A stretch of DNA of 64,000 bases from Pseudomonas sp. CROZ-RG-20F-R04-15 (GTDB taxonomy: Bacteria > Pseudomonadota > Gammaproteobacteria > Pseudomonadales > Pseudomonadaceae), in NCBI RefSeq assembly GCF_022662375.1, contig NZ_JAKNQL010000001.1:372001-436000 (forward strand). The letters are read 5' to 3'. Positions 50,171 through 59,792 of this stretch are shown piece by piece (the stretch's first letter is position 1; each line of letters begins with the position of its first letter). The notes beneath the pieces were generated by a model. It did not search any database. It was not told the DNA's origin and saw only the letters and a list, made by a program, of their open reading frames with translations. The translations under genes and the position numbers were made by a program.

Positions 50171-50578
50171 ATGCGCTCGCTTAAAGTCCTGATACTTGAA
50201 CCCAATCCGTTCCAGCTGATGGCGTTGCATCAAATGCTCAATGCCATCGGCATCTATGACGTACTGACGGCGCCGTCGCTGGCATCGGCCTTGTCTTCGC
50301 TGAGTCATCGTGGCGTGGTCGACATAGCGATTTGCGACCCGCAACTCAAGGGTGGCGATGGCCTGGCGCTGATTCATCATCTGGCGGTTGAGCATGAGGC
50401 GCGTGCGCTGATCCTGCTGGGAACGGTCGCGCCGAGCCTGCTTAACGACCTCGAACCAATGCTGTGCGAGCACCACCTGCGGCTGCTGGGGCGTCTGCAA
50501 ACCCCGGTGTCGGCGGTGCTCATGCGCGGTTTGCTCGACAGTTACCTGATGGCTGCATCGCCACCGCTCGGGATTTGA
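50171..50578 (+). CDS. RocR-like stand-alone receiver domain, probably a pseudo-receiver
   Basis: 135 residues. Resembles the receiver domain of RocR-type regulators (VLILEPNPFQLMALHQML; VDIAICDPQLKGGDGLAL) without the EAL domain. Asp56 is kept as the phosphorylation site. However, the usual second acidic residue after Glu10 is Pro11, and the conserved Lys before the last Pro is Thr111 (LGRLQTPVS), so phosphotransfer chemistry is doubtful. Its neighbour is a sensor without a kinase. It may be the remnant of a Roc-like pathway or act as a protein-interaction module. Confidence 0.72.
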   Translation: MRSLKVLILEPNPFQLMALHQMLNAIGIYDVLTAPSLASALSSLSHRGVVDIAICDPQLKGGDGLALIHHLAVEHEARALILLGTVAPSLLNDLEPMLCEHHLRLLGRLQTPVSAVLMRGLLDSYLMAASPPLGI

Positions 50579-50744
50579 CGAGGGCAGTTATTTTACTGTC
50601 ATCTTCGCCGTGCATGCTCTGACAGACCGGTGACGCTCCAGGGTGGGGGCGATCGGTATGCAGAACTTTCTTCTCGGGCCGGTGGTCATTTATTGTGAAC
50701 ACGCCCCAGGCACACAGTTTTCGGACTATTGAGTGGAGATCGAG

Positions 50745-51026
50745 ATGGAAAGTATCAGTCTATTGCTCGGTGAGGCTCTGAGCCCGTATCAGGTTTCGTT
50801 GTCTCCGTGCGGTACCCATGGCGAATGCCTGGTGACCTTGAAGAACAGCCAAGGCGCCATTGTCGTGGAACGCGAATTCAATCAGGCACAATTGGCCGAC
50901 AAGCGTCAGTTGACCGATGTCGTTGACGGCCTGCACCGCGATGTCCTGATTGCCGAAGGACGGCTGGAGCCCTGTGTGATCGCGGCGTTGCGCAATGCAG
51001 CCCTGGACAAACGTCCGGCGCTGTAA
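50745..51026 (+). CDS. DUF3509 protein
   Basis: 93 residues from the ATG at 50745, with GTGGAG six bases upstream. Matches the small DUF3509 family of pseudomonads (SISLLLGEALSPYQVSL; VVERE; QLTDVVDGLHRDVLIAEG). No signal peptide or catalytic motif. Function unknown. A terminator lies about 125 bases downstream. Confidence 0.85.
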   Translation: MESISLLLGEALSPYQVSLSPCGTHGECLVTLKNSQGAIVVEREFNQAQLADKRQLTDVVDGLHRDVLIAEGRLEPCVIAALRNAALDKRPAL

Positions 51027-51149
51027 AGATGAAATATTTTTTGTGGGAACCTTCCTGCATCCCTGTCAGTCAGACCTCGTAACAGCAGGATCAAGCATTG
51101 TGCTCCGGTGCTTGTCGCTTGCTGCTACGGGTCTTTATGTAGACCACGT

Positions 51150-51186
51150 TTAACCCCGAGTCGTCTCCCCACTTCTCGGGGTTTCT
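51150..51186 (+). terminator. terminator between convergent DUF3509 and substrate-binding-like genes
   Basis: AACCCCGAG / CTCGGGGTT with a 14-base loop and TTCTTTTG after it. Confidence 0.8.
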
Positions 51187-51202
51187 TTTGTCTGCGATTT
51201 GC

Positions 51203-52183
51203 CTACTGCGCGGCCTGACGTTCGAAGAATGTGCGGGCCTGTTGCAGATAATCCGCCTGTCGCTCGGGGTCCAGCCACGCGGCGTAGAGCTGATTGAGAT
51301 GTTCGTGGGGCAGGGTGCGCAGCAGTTGGTTGATTTCGCTGATGGCCTGGCGTCCCAGGGTGGTGTCGGAACACGCCACGTAGCCTGAGAGATATTTTCC
51401 GGTGCCGCGAATCGGATAAAACTCCAGTTCATCCTCGGCGATCTGCGCCTGTCTGGCCTGATAGCGGATTTCCGGCCAGTAACCCAGCACCACCTGCAAG
51501 CGGCCCAGACGCTGCATCGACAAAAGATTGGTCAGTGCATCGTTACCGTAATGGGGCGTCAGTGCGCCGCTGGGTGCCTGATGCAGAATGTTGTCGATAA
51601 ATTCGCCATAACTGCGCTCAGCGACCACGCCGACTTTTCTGTCGGTGGCGGCCAGCAATGCCGACAGGTCGACTTCGCCGTTCACCAGATAAGGTTCAAG
51701 GACCGAGCGATCTTGCTGGCGCACCACCAGACCATTGCTCACGGCGCGGATCGCCGGAATCGAATACGCGACCCACTGCGCGCGCTCCTTGTTCCACAGC
51801 AGCGCAGGATCACAGGCAAACGGGTTTTCATGGAGCATCTGCAGACCACGGGCGCGATTGACCCGCATCAGCGTGTGTTCGTATTGCGGCATGCCGGCGA
51901 TCAGCAACGGCATCAGTTGGTCAATCACCCCCTGACCCTTTTTCGGACCTTCGAAAATGGTCAGTGGCGGCAAGTCGCGCAGCAGCCAGATCAACTTCGG
52001 TTTGGCCTGTGCTCCCGTCGACAGAGCGAGCAAGAACAACAGGCCGAACAGCCGCCACGTCCACCAGTGATGGGCGCGGTTGGCGTGCGATGGCGGCCGA
52101 CGCTTCAGCTTAAATGGCTCCGTCTTCGCGCAGCTTGGCGATCTGTTGCTCGTCGTAGCCAAGGTCGTGAAGTACCTGCGCAT
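51203..52183 (-). CDS. periplasmic substrate-binding-like protein (TIGR02285 type)
   Basis: Up to 326 residues. A hydrophobic signal core LFGLLFLLALSTGAQA is followed by a mature domain starting KPKLIWLLRDLPPLTIFEG, a type II periplasmic-binding fold resembling TIGR02285 family proteins; LLRTLPHEHLNQLYAAW lies near the C-terminus. The start is uncertain: the only ATG that keeps the signal is at 52183, inside the upstream CoA-transferase gene, giving an unusually long basic region before the signal. TTG or CTG codons nearer the core are possible. The ligand is unknown. Confidence 0.7.
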   Translation of the reverse strand: MRRYFTTLATTSNRSPSCAKTEPFKLKRRPPSHANRAHHWWTWRLFGLLFLLALSTGAQAKPKLIWLLRDLPPLTIFEGPKKGQGVIDQLMPLLIAGMPQYEHTLMRVNRARGLQMLHENPFACDPALLWNKERAQWVAYSIPAIRAVSNGLVVRQQDRSVLEPYLVNGEVDLSALLAATDRKVGVVAERSYGEFIDNILHQAPSGALTPHYGNDALTNLLSMQRLGRLQVVLGYWPEIRYQARQAQIAEDELEFYPIRGTGKYLSGYVACSDTTLGRQAISEINQLLRTLPHEHLNQLYAAWLDPERQADYLQQARTFFERQAAQ

Positions 52184-53309
52184 TGTGTTCACCCAGTTGC
52201 GGCCCGACCCATTCTGAACTGCCCGGTGTGTCAGAGAGTTTCGGCACGATGCCCGGCATCTTGAAATCTTTGCCGTCGGGCAGTTTGGCATGCAGGAACA
52301 TTTCCCGGGCCAGGTACTGCGGATCGTTGAACATGTCCTCGGCGCTGAAGATCCGGCTAGCCGGCACACCGGCCTGATTGAGCCGGTCGAGTACGGCTTG
52401 CAGTGGCAGCGAGTTGACCCAGCGATCGATCACCCCATACAACTCGTCGCGGCGACTGTCGCGCCCGTCATTGCTGGCCAGTACCGGATCGTTGGCGAGG
52501 TCTTCGCGGCCGATGATCAGCATGAAGCGCTTGAAGATCGCATCGCCGTTGGCGCCGATCTGCACGTGCTTGCCGTCGGCGCTGGTGTGGATAGAGGAGG
52601 GCGTGATGCCGGGCATGATGTTGCCGGTGCGCTCGCGGATAAAACCGAACACATCGAATTCCGGCACCATGCTTTCCATCATTGCGAAAATCGCTTCGTA
52701 CAACGCCACATCGACAACCTGGCCTGTACCGCCGTTGACTTCGCGATGACGCAGCGCCATCAGCGCACCAATCACGCCCCACAGCGCGGCAATCGAATCG
52801 CCGATGGAAATCCCGGTGCGCACCGGCGGCCGGTCTTCGAAACCGGTGATGTAGCGCAGACCGCCCATGGACTCGCCGACCGCGCCGAAGCCCGGTTGAT
52901 CTTTCATCGGCCCGGTCTGACCGAAGCCGGACAGGCGCACCATCACCAGTTTCGGGTTCAGCGCGTGCAGGGTTTCCCAACTGAGGCCGAGTTTTTCCAG
53001 GACGCCGGGGCGGAAGTTCTCGATAAGGATGTCCGCTTCACTGAGCAATTTTTTCAGGATCGCCAGGCCATCGGGATGCTTGAGGTTCAGGGTCAGCGAC
53101 TTTTTGTTGCGCGCCTGAACGAACCACCATAAGGATGTGCCTTCGTACAATTTGCGCCATTTGCGCAGCGGATCACCGCCGTCCGGTGACTCGATCTTGA
53201 TCACTTCGGCGCCGAACTCGCCGCAGATGCGCGAGGCAAAGGGCCCGGCAATCAATGTACCCAATTCAATGACTTTCAGACCCGAGAGCGGTTTGCTGGT
53301 GAACGGCAT
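52110..53309 (-). CDS. CaiB/BaiF-type (class III) CoA transferase
   Basis: 399 residues. The N-terminal fold starts LSGLKVIELGTLIAGPFASR, with GEFGAEVIKIESPDGGDP. The catalytic aspartate is Asp171 in RTGISIGDSIAALWGV. GFGAVGESMGGLRYITG and HTSADGKHVQIGANGDAIF are typical. Moves CoA between carboxylic acids; the acids are not known. Its 3' end overlaps the preceding (downstream-transcribed) gene, so both may form one unit. Confidence 0.92.
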   Translation of the reverse strand: MPFTSKPLSGLKVIELGTLIAGPFASRICGEFGAEVIKIESPDGGDPLRKWRKLYEGTSLWWFVQARNKKSLTLNLKHPDGLAILKKLLSEADILIENFRPGVLEKLGLSWETLHALNPKLVMVRLSGFGQTGPMKDQPGFGAVGESMGGLRYITGFEDRPPVRTGISIGDSIAALWGVIGALMALRHREVNGGTGQVVDVALYEAIFAMMESMVPEFDVFGFIRERTGNIMPGITPSSIHTSADGKHVQIGANGDAIFKRFMLIIGREDLANDPVLASNDGRDSRRDELYGVIDRWVNSLPLQAVLDRLNQAGVPASRIFSAEDMFNDPQYLAREMFLHAKLPDGKDFKMPGIVPKLSDTPGSSEWVGPQLGEHNAQVLHDLGYDEQQIAKLREDGAI

Positions 53310-53455
53310 GCGAAATCCTGTAGGACAAGGCTGAGCGGATACAGCGTTTTAACATAGCCGGCTGTCAGACGCCGCAGGTTGATCGCCATCAATTCGATGA
53401 TTGCCTACCGCATCGGTTAGACTTGCCGACTTTCCTCGTATCAAGAAGCCCGTTC

Positions 53456-53998
53456 ATGGCCCAGCCGTCCACTACCTACAAGTTTGAACTGAACCTCACC
53501 GACCTCGACCGCAGCGTCTACGAGAGCGTCAAGCAGACCATCGCCCGTCACCCTTCGGAAACCGAAGAGCGCATGACCGTGCGCCTGCTGGCCTACGCGC
53601 TCTGGTACAACGAGCAGTTGTCGTTCGGTCGTGGTCTGTCAGACGTGGACGAACCTGCGTTGTGGGAAAAGAGCCTGGATGACCGTGTTCTGCACTGGAT
53701 CGAAGTCGGCCAGCCAGACGCCGATCGTCTGACCTGGTGCTCGCGTCGCACCGAGCGCACCAGCCTGCTGGCCTATGGCAGCCTGCGCGTCTGGGAAACC
53801 AAAGTGATCCCGGCGATCAAGAACCTGAAAAACGTCAACATCGCTGCCGTCCCGCAAGAAGTGCTGGAAACACTGGCCAAGGACATGCCCCGCGTCATCA
53901 AGTGGGACGTGATGATCAGCGAAGGGACGATCTTCGTCACCGACGACCGTGGTCAGCACGAAGTCCAGTTGCAATGGCTGCAAGGTGAGCGCGGCTGA
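53456..53998 (+). CDS. YaeQ family protein
   Basis: 180 residues from the ATG at 53456. It opens MAQPSTTYKFELNLTDLDRS, the usual YaeQ beginning, and contains WIEVGQPDADRL, the family's nuclease-like motif (a PD-(D/E)xK-type fold has been noted for YaeQ). Cellular function is not firmly known. It is 55 bases upstream of recJ. Confidence 0.92.
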   Translation: MAQPSTTYKFELNLTDLDRSVYESVKQTIARHPSETEERMTVRLLAYALWYNEQLSFGRGLSDVDEPALWEKSLDDRVLHWIEVGQPDADRLTWCSRRTERTSLLAYGSLRVWETKVIPAIKNLKNVNIAAVPQEVLETLAKDMPRVIKWDVMISEGTIFVTDDRGQHEVQLQWLQGERG

Positions 53999-54053
53999 TC
54001 CCGCGCCTTCAACTGATTAATCCCACGTATTAAAGAGAAGTCTCCGTCACCCC

Positions 54054-55763
54054 ATGCGTATCGAACCTCGTCAACTGCCCGAAACTCTGCCTTTTCTCGG
54101 TGATATTCCGCCGCTTCTGACCCGCTTGTATGCGGCGCGGGGCGTGCAGTCCGAGGCGGAGCTGGACAAGAGTCTGGCGCGGTTGATCCCGTTCCAGCAG
54201 CTCAAGGGCATCGACGCCGCGGTGGACTTGCTGGTGACGGCGCTGGAGCAACGCCAGCGCATCCTCATCGTCGGCGACTTCGATGCGGACGGTGCAACGG
54301 CCAGTACGGTCGGCATGCTCGGCTTGCGTTTGCTCGGTGCGGCGCACGTCGATTATCTGGTGCCGAACCGCTTTGAATATGGCTACGGCCTGACCCCGGA
54401 AATCGTCGAAGTCGCTTTGACTCGCGAGCCGCATTTGCTGGTCACCGTCGACAACGGCATCTCCAGCGTCGAAGGTGTGGCGGCGGCGAAAAAGGCCGGG
54501 CTCAAAGTGCTGATCACCGACCACCATTTGCCCGGCGATGAACTGCCGCAGGCCGATGCGCTGGTCAACCCGAACCAGCCTGGCTGCGAATTCCCGAGCA
54601 AGGCGCTGGCCGGCGTCGGGGTGATTTTCTATGTGTTGATGGCGTTGCGCGCGCGTTTGCGCGGTCTCGGCTGGTACGAGAACAAGCCGCAGCCGAACAT
54701 CGGTGAACTGCTTGATCTGGTGGCGCTGGGCAGCGTCGCCGACGTGGTACCGCTGGACGCCAACAACCGGATTCTGGTGCACCAAGGCCTTGAACGCATT
54801 CGCGCCGGTCGCGCACGGCCGGGGATCAAAGCGATCCTTGAAGTGGCCAAACGTGACGCCACGCGCATCACTTCCACCGATCTCGGTTTTATCGTCGGCC
54901 CGCGCCTCAACGCTGCCGGTCGTCTGGATGATATGAGCCTGGGCATCGAATGCCTGCTCACCGCCGACACCAACCTGGCCCGGGAAATGGCCGCGCAACT
55001 GGACGGCATGAACCAGGATCGCAAATCCATCGAGCAGGGCATGCAGCGTGAAGCGCTGGCGCAGCTCAAGGACTTGCCGGTGGAGTCGATGCCGTTTGGT
55101 CTGTGCCTGTTCGATCCGGAATGGCACCAGGGTGTGATCGGCATTCTCGCGTCGCGGATGAAGGAGCGTTATTTTCGTCCGACCATTGCCTTCGCCGATG
55201 CCGGTGATGGCTTGCTCAAGGGCTCGGGCCGCTCTGTTCAGGGCTTCCATATCCGTGATGCCCTGAGTGTGGTCGCGGCGCAGCATCCGACCCTGATCGC
55301 CAAGTACGGTGGCCACGCGATGGCCGCCGGTCTGACCCTGCCGCAGGAGAATTTTCCGCTATTCGCCGAGGCCTTTGACGCTGAGGTGCGTAGGCAACTT
55401 CGCGAGGAAGACCTGACCGGGCGCATGCTCTCGGACGGCACGCTGGCGGTCGAAGAATTCCACCTCGAACTGGCTCGTGCCCTGCGCCATGCCGGGCCTT
55501 GGGGGCAGCATTTCCCGGAGCCGCTGTTCCATGGCGTGTTTCAGTTGGTTGAGCAGCGCGTAGTCGGTGAACGACACCTGAAAGTGGTGCTGAAAAGCGA
55601 GTGCGGTTCGGTGAAGCTGGACGGTATTGCCTTTGGGATTGACCGGGATATCTGGCCGAACCCGACAATCAAGTGGGTTGAACTGGCTTACAAGCTCGAC
55701 GTTAACGAGTTTCGGGGGAATGAGACCGTTCAGTTGATGATTGCCCATATCGAACCGCGATAG
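54054..55763 (+). CDS. recJ: single-stranded-DNA-specific exonuclease RecJ
   Basis: 5'-3' single-strand exonuclease of recombination and mismatch repair. 569 residues. DHH-superfamily motifs: ILIVGDFDADGATAS, the histidines in LITDHHLPGDELP, and VALGSVADVVPL. DHHA1 domain with GRSVQGFHIRDAL and KYGGHAMAAGLTLP, then the C-terminal OB-fold. Conserved neighbour of yaeQ-like and hom/thrC genes in pseudomonads. Confidence 0.96.
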   Translation: MRIEPRQLPETLPFLGDIPPLLTRLYAARGVQSEAELDKSLARLIPFQQLKGIDAAVDLLVTALEQRQRILIVGDFDADGATASTVGMLGLRLLGAAHVDYLVPNRFEYGYGLTPEIVEVALTREPHLLVTVDNGISSVEGVAAAKKAGLKVLITDHHLPGDELPQADALVNPNQPGCEFPSKALAGVGVIFYVLMALRARLRGLGWYENKPQPNIGELLDLVALGSVADVVPLDANNRILVHQGLERIRAGRARPGIKAILEVAKRDATRITSTDLGFIVGPRLNAAGRLDDMSLGIECLLTADTNLAREMAAQLDGMNQDRKSIEQGMQREALAQLKDLPVESMPFGLCLFDPEWHQGVIGILASRMKERYFRPTIAFADAGDGLLKGSGRSVQGFHIRDALSVVAAQHPTLIAKYGGHAMAAGLTLPQENFPLFAEAFDAEVRRQLREEDLTGRMLSDGTLAVEEFHLELARALRHAGPWGQHFPEPLFHGVFQLVEQRVVGERHLKVVLKSECGSVKLDGIAFGIDRDIWPNPTIKWVELAYKLDVNEFRGNETVQLMIAHIEPR

Positions 55764-55959
55764 TCCTTTCACACACTGAATCACTCTGAACCCTCCCTCA
55801 TCCCCGGTTGTCGACTAGGCTCTAAGCACTGCTTGATTGGCCTTGTGACGTCTTGTCGAATTTTTTGCCCGCGGGGGCGGGTGCTGCACCTTTTTCCTGT
55901 CACTCGTCGACTATTCAAACAGAACCCTGGAGCCTGCCCACTGATTTGAGAGGTGCCCC

Positions 55960-57066
55960 ATGAGTCTGCTGCTTGAACCCTTCACCCTGCGCCAACTGAC
56001 ACTCCCGAACCGCATCGCAGTATCGCCGATGTGCCAATACTCCAGCGTCGACGGCCTGGCCAACGACTGGCATCTGGTGCACCTCGGCAGCCGTGCGGTG
56101 GGTGGTGCCGGTCTGGTCTTCACCGAAGCCACAGCGGTCACGGCCGACGGGCGGATCACCGCCGAAGACCTCGGCCTGTGGAACGACGAACAGATCGAAC
56201 CGCTGCAACGCATCACCCGTTTCATCACCTCTCAGGGCGCCGTCGCCGGCATTCAACTGGCCCACGCCGGGCGCAAGGCCAGCACTCATCGGCCGTGGAT
56301 CGGCAAACATGGCAGCGTCAAACCCGATGACGGCGGCTGGACCCCGGTCGGGCCGTCGCCGATTGCCTTTGACCCACAACACACGCAACCGAAACAGCTG
56401 GATGAAGGGCAGATCGCCGACGTTATTCAGGCCTTTGTCGATGCCGCCAAACGCGCGTTGAAGGCGGGTTTCAGTGTGGTTGAGGTGCACGCGGCGCATG
56501 GTTATCTGCTGCATCAGTTTCTCTCGCCGCTGAGCAATCAGCGCCGCGATCAGTACGGTGGTTCGTTTGAAAATCGTATTCGTCTGGTGCTGCAAGTGAC
56601 TGAAGCGGTGCGGGCTGTCTGGCCTGAGGAGTTGCCGCTGTTTGTCCGTGTGTCGGCCACAGACTGGGTTGAAGATGGCTGGAACCCGGATGAAACCGTC
56701 GAGCTGGCGCGCCGTCTGCACACCCTTGGCGCCGATCTGATCGACGTGTCGTCGGGCGGAACCGCAGCCAACGCCGAGATTCCGGTGGGGCCGGGTTATC
56801 AGACGCGCTTCGCCGAGCGTGTACGCAAGGAGTCAGGCATCGCCACCGGCACTGTGGGAATGATTACCGAGCCGGCGCAGGCCGAGCACATCCTGCGCAC
56901 CTGTCAGGCCGACATCATCTTCCTTGCTCGCGAGCTGCTGCGTGATCCGTACTGGCCGCTGCATGCTGACGATGATCTGGGCGGCCGCCAAGCGGTGTGG
57001 CCAGCGCAGTATCAGCGCGCGACGCATCGGGATCAGCCGATTCACGAGTCTGATTTGCGCGATTGA
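55960..57066 (+). CDS. NADH:flavin oxidoreductase, Old Yellow Enzyme family (YqjM/XenA-like)
   Basis: 368 residues, FMN-binding TIM barrel. It starts LLEPFTLRQLTLPNRIAVSPMCQYSS, the YqjM/XenA class with the cysteine in the PMCQYS motif. Active-site residues appear in IQLAHAGRKAS and VHAAHGYLLHQFLSPLSN, FMN phosphate loop near GTVGMI. Reduces activated C=C bonds, nitro compounds or similar in vitro; physiological substrate unknown. A terminator follows. Confidence 0.93.
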   Translation: MSLLLEPFTLRQLTLPNRIAVSPMCQYSSVDGLANDWHLVHLGSRAVGGAGLVFTEATAVTADGRITAEDLGLWNDEQIEPLQRITRFITSQGAVAGIQLAHAGRKASTHRPWIGKHGSVKPDDGGWTPVGPSPIAFDPQHTQPKQLDEGQIADVIQAFVDAAKRALKAGFSVVEVHAAHGYLLHQFLSPLSNQRRDQYGGSFENRIRLVLQVTEAVRAVWPEELPLFVRVSATDWVEDGWNPDETVELARRLHTLGADLIDVSSGGTAANAEIPVGPGYQTRFAERVRKESGIATGTVGMITEPAQAEHILRTCQADIIFLARELLRDPYWPLHADDDLGGRQAVWPAQYQRATHRDQPIHESDLRD

Positions 57067-57083
57067 GTGGGTAGCGGTAAAGC

Positions 57084-57122
57084 AAAAAGCCCCGGTCAGT
57101 GATGGCCGAGGCTTTGTTTTTT
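57084..57122 (+). terminator. terminator after the Old Yellow Enzyme gene
   Basis: AAAGCC / GGCTTT outer stem with an imperfect inner CCGG-type pairing, followed by GTTTTTTG. Confidence 0.75.
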
Positions 57123-57153
57123 GTCTGCTGAATGTTGTTTTGCCTGGACCGCC

Positions 57154-57218
57154 TTCGCGAGCAGGCTCGCTCCCACAGGGGAATGCATTCCAAGTGTGGG
57201 AGTGAGCCTGCTCGCGAT
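57154..57218. repeat. inverted REP pair before opgD (3' side)
   Basis: TTCGCGAGCAGGCTCGCTCC and GGAGTGAGCCTGCTCGCGA, about 25 bases apart, between convergent genes. One base differs from the common core. Confidence 0.88.
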
Positions 57219-57245
57219 GAGGCCCAATCAGACGCTAGAGAACCA

Positions 57246-58874
57246 TTAAGGGTATTTGCGTTTGTCCGGCGCCGGCGGGAAGTACTGGTACAACCACGTC
57301 TCGCTCAACGTGCGGTCATTGGTGCGGATAAACAACCGCAGCTCCACCGGCTCAACGCTGTCGCTGGTCGGGTACCAGTCAAACAGGATCCGGTAACCCT
57401 TGATGTCATCCAGCACCAAGACGCTGAAATCCTGCACCTTGCCGTTCGAGCACGTCACCACCGGCTCAATCCCGGTGCCCTGCGGCAGTCGATCCAGACC
57501 GCCACCGGTGAAGTCCACAGCAAAACGACGTGCCCATACCGGCGGGTAATGCTCGCCCGGTGCCCAGCCTTCGACGAAACCGCCCATGCCGGAACGAGTC
57601 GCCTGCACCCGCGCCAATGGCGTGCTCACCGGGGGCAGCGCGCTCCAGTAAAGCTTGTAGCCATAGTTCAGCGAATCCCCGGCAGCCACCGGTTTTTTCG
57701 GGGTCCAGAACGCGACGATGTTGTCGAGCGTTTCGCCGGTGGTAGGAATTTCCAGCAGATCGATAGACCCTTCGCCCCACGCGGTGGTCGGTTCGACCCA
57801 CAGGCTCGGGCGCTTGCTGTACCAGTCCACGGTGTCCTGATAGTTGGCGAATTCGTGGTCGGTTTGCACCAGACCGAAACCTTTCGGATCGGTGTCGGCA
57901 AACGCATTGAATTGCAGGGTCGCCGGGTTGTTCAGCGGACGGCAGATCCACTCACCGTTGCCGCGCCACATGGCCAGACGATCCGAGTCGTGGATCTGCG
58001 GGTGAATGGTGTCGCACATGCGGCGTTCGTGGTTGCCGCAGCTGAACATGCTGGTCATCGGCGAGATGCCCAGTTGCTCGATGGCGGTGCGCGCATTGAT
58101 GTGCGCGTCGATCTCCATCACCACGCGCTCGGCCTGGCAATCGATATCAAAGCGATAGGCGCCGGTCGCGCTCGGCGAGTCGAGCAGGGCGTAGACCACA
58201 AAACGCGTGGCGTTCTGATCCGGGGTCTCGAACCAGAACTTGGTGAAGTCAGGGAATTCTTCGCGCTTCTTGGCGTAAGTGTCGATCGCCAGACCGCGCG
58301 CGGAGAGGCCATATTGGCCAGTCGCATCGACCGCACGGAAATAACTGGCGCCGAGGAAGGACACCACGTCGTGGCGATCGAGTTCCGGTGCCTTGAACAG
58401 TTTGAAGCCGGCAAAACCCAGGTCGCCTTTCAACTGTTGAGTGTCGACCGAGGTGTTTTCATAGTTGAACAGCGCCGGACGGAAATGCACCTCGCGCGCG
58501 GTACGAGTCTTCGGATCGACGCTGTACATGCGCACCGGCTGGCGGAAACCCATGCCGACGTGGAAGAACTGCACGTCCAGTTGGCCCTTGTTTTCCTTCC
58601 ACAGCGAATGCTCGCCGTCGTAACGGATCGCGTTGAAGTTTTGCGGGGTCATGGTCGCCAGCGTCGGCGGCAGCACCTGTTTGGTGTCCTGGTAGGCGCT
58701 GCCAGCCAGTTGCTTGGCCTGGCGCTTGAGCGCCTCGAAATCAAACGCCTGCGCCTCGCCATCGGCGGCACCACCATTGGCCGCCCATGCGCGGGTAGCC
58801 AGCAGGCCAGTGGCCGAAAGACCGGTGTAAGCCGCAATGGCCATGGACGCTTTGAGCAAATTCCTGCGGTGCAT
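57246..58874 (-). CDS. opgD: osmoregulated periplasmic glucan biosynthesis protein OpgD
   Basis: Periplasmic glucan-modifying protein of the OpgG/OpgD family. 542 residues from the ATG at 58874. A Tat signal peptide opens [19 protein letters not shown] with twin arginines and ends near AWA-AN. The mature domain starts [28 protein letters not shown] and RWGNGEW-like strands belong to the family's beta sandwich. It ends [12 protein letters not shown]. It is a single-gene unit. The long frame upstream of 58874 is leader. Confidence 0.94.
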   Translation of the reverse strand: MHRRNLLKASMAIAAYTGLSATGLLATRAWAANGGAADGEAQAFDFEALKRQAKQLAGSAYQDTKQVLPPTLATMTPQNFNAIRYDGEHSLWKENKGQLDVQFFHVGMGFRQPVRMYSVDPKTRTAREVHFRPALFNYENTSVDTQQLKGDLGFAGFKLFKAPELDRHDVVSFLGASYFRAVDATGQYGLSARGLAIDTYAKKREEFPDFTKFWFETPDQNATRFVVYALLDSPSATGAYRFDIDCQAERVVMEIDAHINARTAIEQLGISPMTSMFSCGNHERRMCDTIHPQIHDSDRLAMWRGNGEWICRPLNNPATLQFNAFADTDPKGFGLVQTDHEFANYQDTVDWYSKRPSLWVEPTTAWGEGSIDLLEIPTTGETLDNIVAFWTPKKPVAAGDSLNYGYKLYWSALPPVSTPLARVQATRSGMGGFVEGWAPGEHYPPVWARRFAVDFTGGGLDRLPQGTGIEPVVTCSNGKVQDFSVLVLDDIKGYRILFDWYPTSDSVEPVELRLFIRTNDRTLSETWLYQYFPPAPDKRKYP

Positions 58875-59277
58875 AAATACAACCTGTCGTGTGCAATCCC
58901 GCGCCGTTCCTGGCACGTGCTGGATCAGAAATAACGGTTCGGACAAGCCTTCGGCCAAACGCAACGGACTATAAACAGATGCCGGCTAGCTTAAACGGTT
59001 CGCTCGCATTGCAAAATTCGTTGATTCACAGCGCCAGTGTGTCAATGAAACAAGACATGTCGGTTAAAAGTCTTACGGGACTTTCTGATTTACACGGCAT
59101 ATCTGCTTTTCTCGACTAATTACTCTAAAAACCGCTTTTCAGCGCCGAATTAATTTCTATTCTATGGGCATGACCGGTGCGACCCATCTGACCGGTAGGG
59201 CACACGGCGCTGCTGTAAGGGGCAGGGCGATGTGGTGTTTAAGCAATTCTTTGCAGTATTAGAGAAGGACATCGTCC
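58875..59277. other. 400-bp intergenic region between opgD and the 61-codon gene
   Basis: AT-rich compared with the flanks. It must hold promoters for opgD and for the small gene. A direct repeat TGACCGGT occurs twice at 59171-59178 and 59189-59196, 18 bases apart, about 90 bases before the small gene. No other gene or RNA was recognised. Confidence 0.5.
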
Positions 59278-59463
59278 ATGGCAAAAATCCAAGGTATCAC
59301 CGACATGCTGGGCATCTTTCCGTGCTTGGGCAGCGGCCGCAAAAGGCGCCGGCTCAGCTCCGACGAACTGAAACTGGTGGAGCGTTATCGAGAGCTTTCA
59401 GAAGGGGACCGGATTGCGATGAGGTATCTGGTGGATGCGATGCGGAGTGTTTCGCGGTTTTGA
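59278..59463 (+). CDS. conserved Pseudomonas small protein (61 residues)
   Basis: Preceded by AAGGA at a nine-base spacing, which supports translation. Sequence opens MAKIQGITDMLGIFPCLG, has a basic GRKRRRLSSDELK segment and a helical C-terminus (LVERYRELSEGDRIAMRYLV). I recall similar short proteins in other pseudomonads, without a known role. No signal peptide or metal motif. Confidence 0.7.
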   Translation: MAKIQGITDMLGIFPCLGSGRKRRRLSSDELKLVERYRELSEGDRIAMRYLVDAMRSVSRF

Positions 59464-59501
59464 GTGAGGTGTGAAGTAACCAGCCGTCCTTTACGGCTGG
59501 T

Positions 59502-59792
59502 TCACCAATCCCGCGATCGTTCTGCCCGCTGGTGCAGAACACGAAGTATTTGAATGCGACCGTGCATCAACCGGTAGGGGGCAATGAATGGATAGCGAGT
59601 CATCACCAACTCTCGAATATCGGGGGCGACCGACGGCCTCCCTGATCCAGGAAATTGTTCAAGTTGACGAAACGTTTTAAGAATCGAATTGATGATTTCT
59701 AAGGAGCCCTCTGAACCTAAAAGGCCTTGGTAGTACTCATGGATAACATCGAGATCATTTTCAGCCCTTTTTGTCAGTACTACGTTCGGCAC
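59502..59792 (-). CDS. ParE/RelE-type toxin
   Basis: 96 residues. ParE-like fold: VVLTKRAENDLDVIHEYY, then LEQFPGSGRPSVAPDIRELVM and YPFIAPYRLMHGRIQILRVLHQ with a final basic tail HQRAERSRDW. The start is GTG at 59792, overlapping the antitoxin gene by 32 bases, so the antitoxin is made first. Members poison DNA gyrase or cleave mRNA on ribosomes; ParE-type is the better guess here. Confidence 0.88.
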   Translation of the reverse strand: MPNVVLTKRAENDLDVIHEYYQGLLGSEGSLEIINSILKTFRQLEQFPGSGRPSVAPDIRELVMTRYPFIAPYRLMHGRIQILRVLHQRAERSRDW

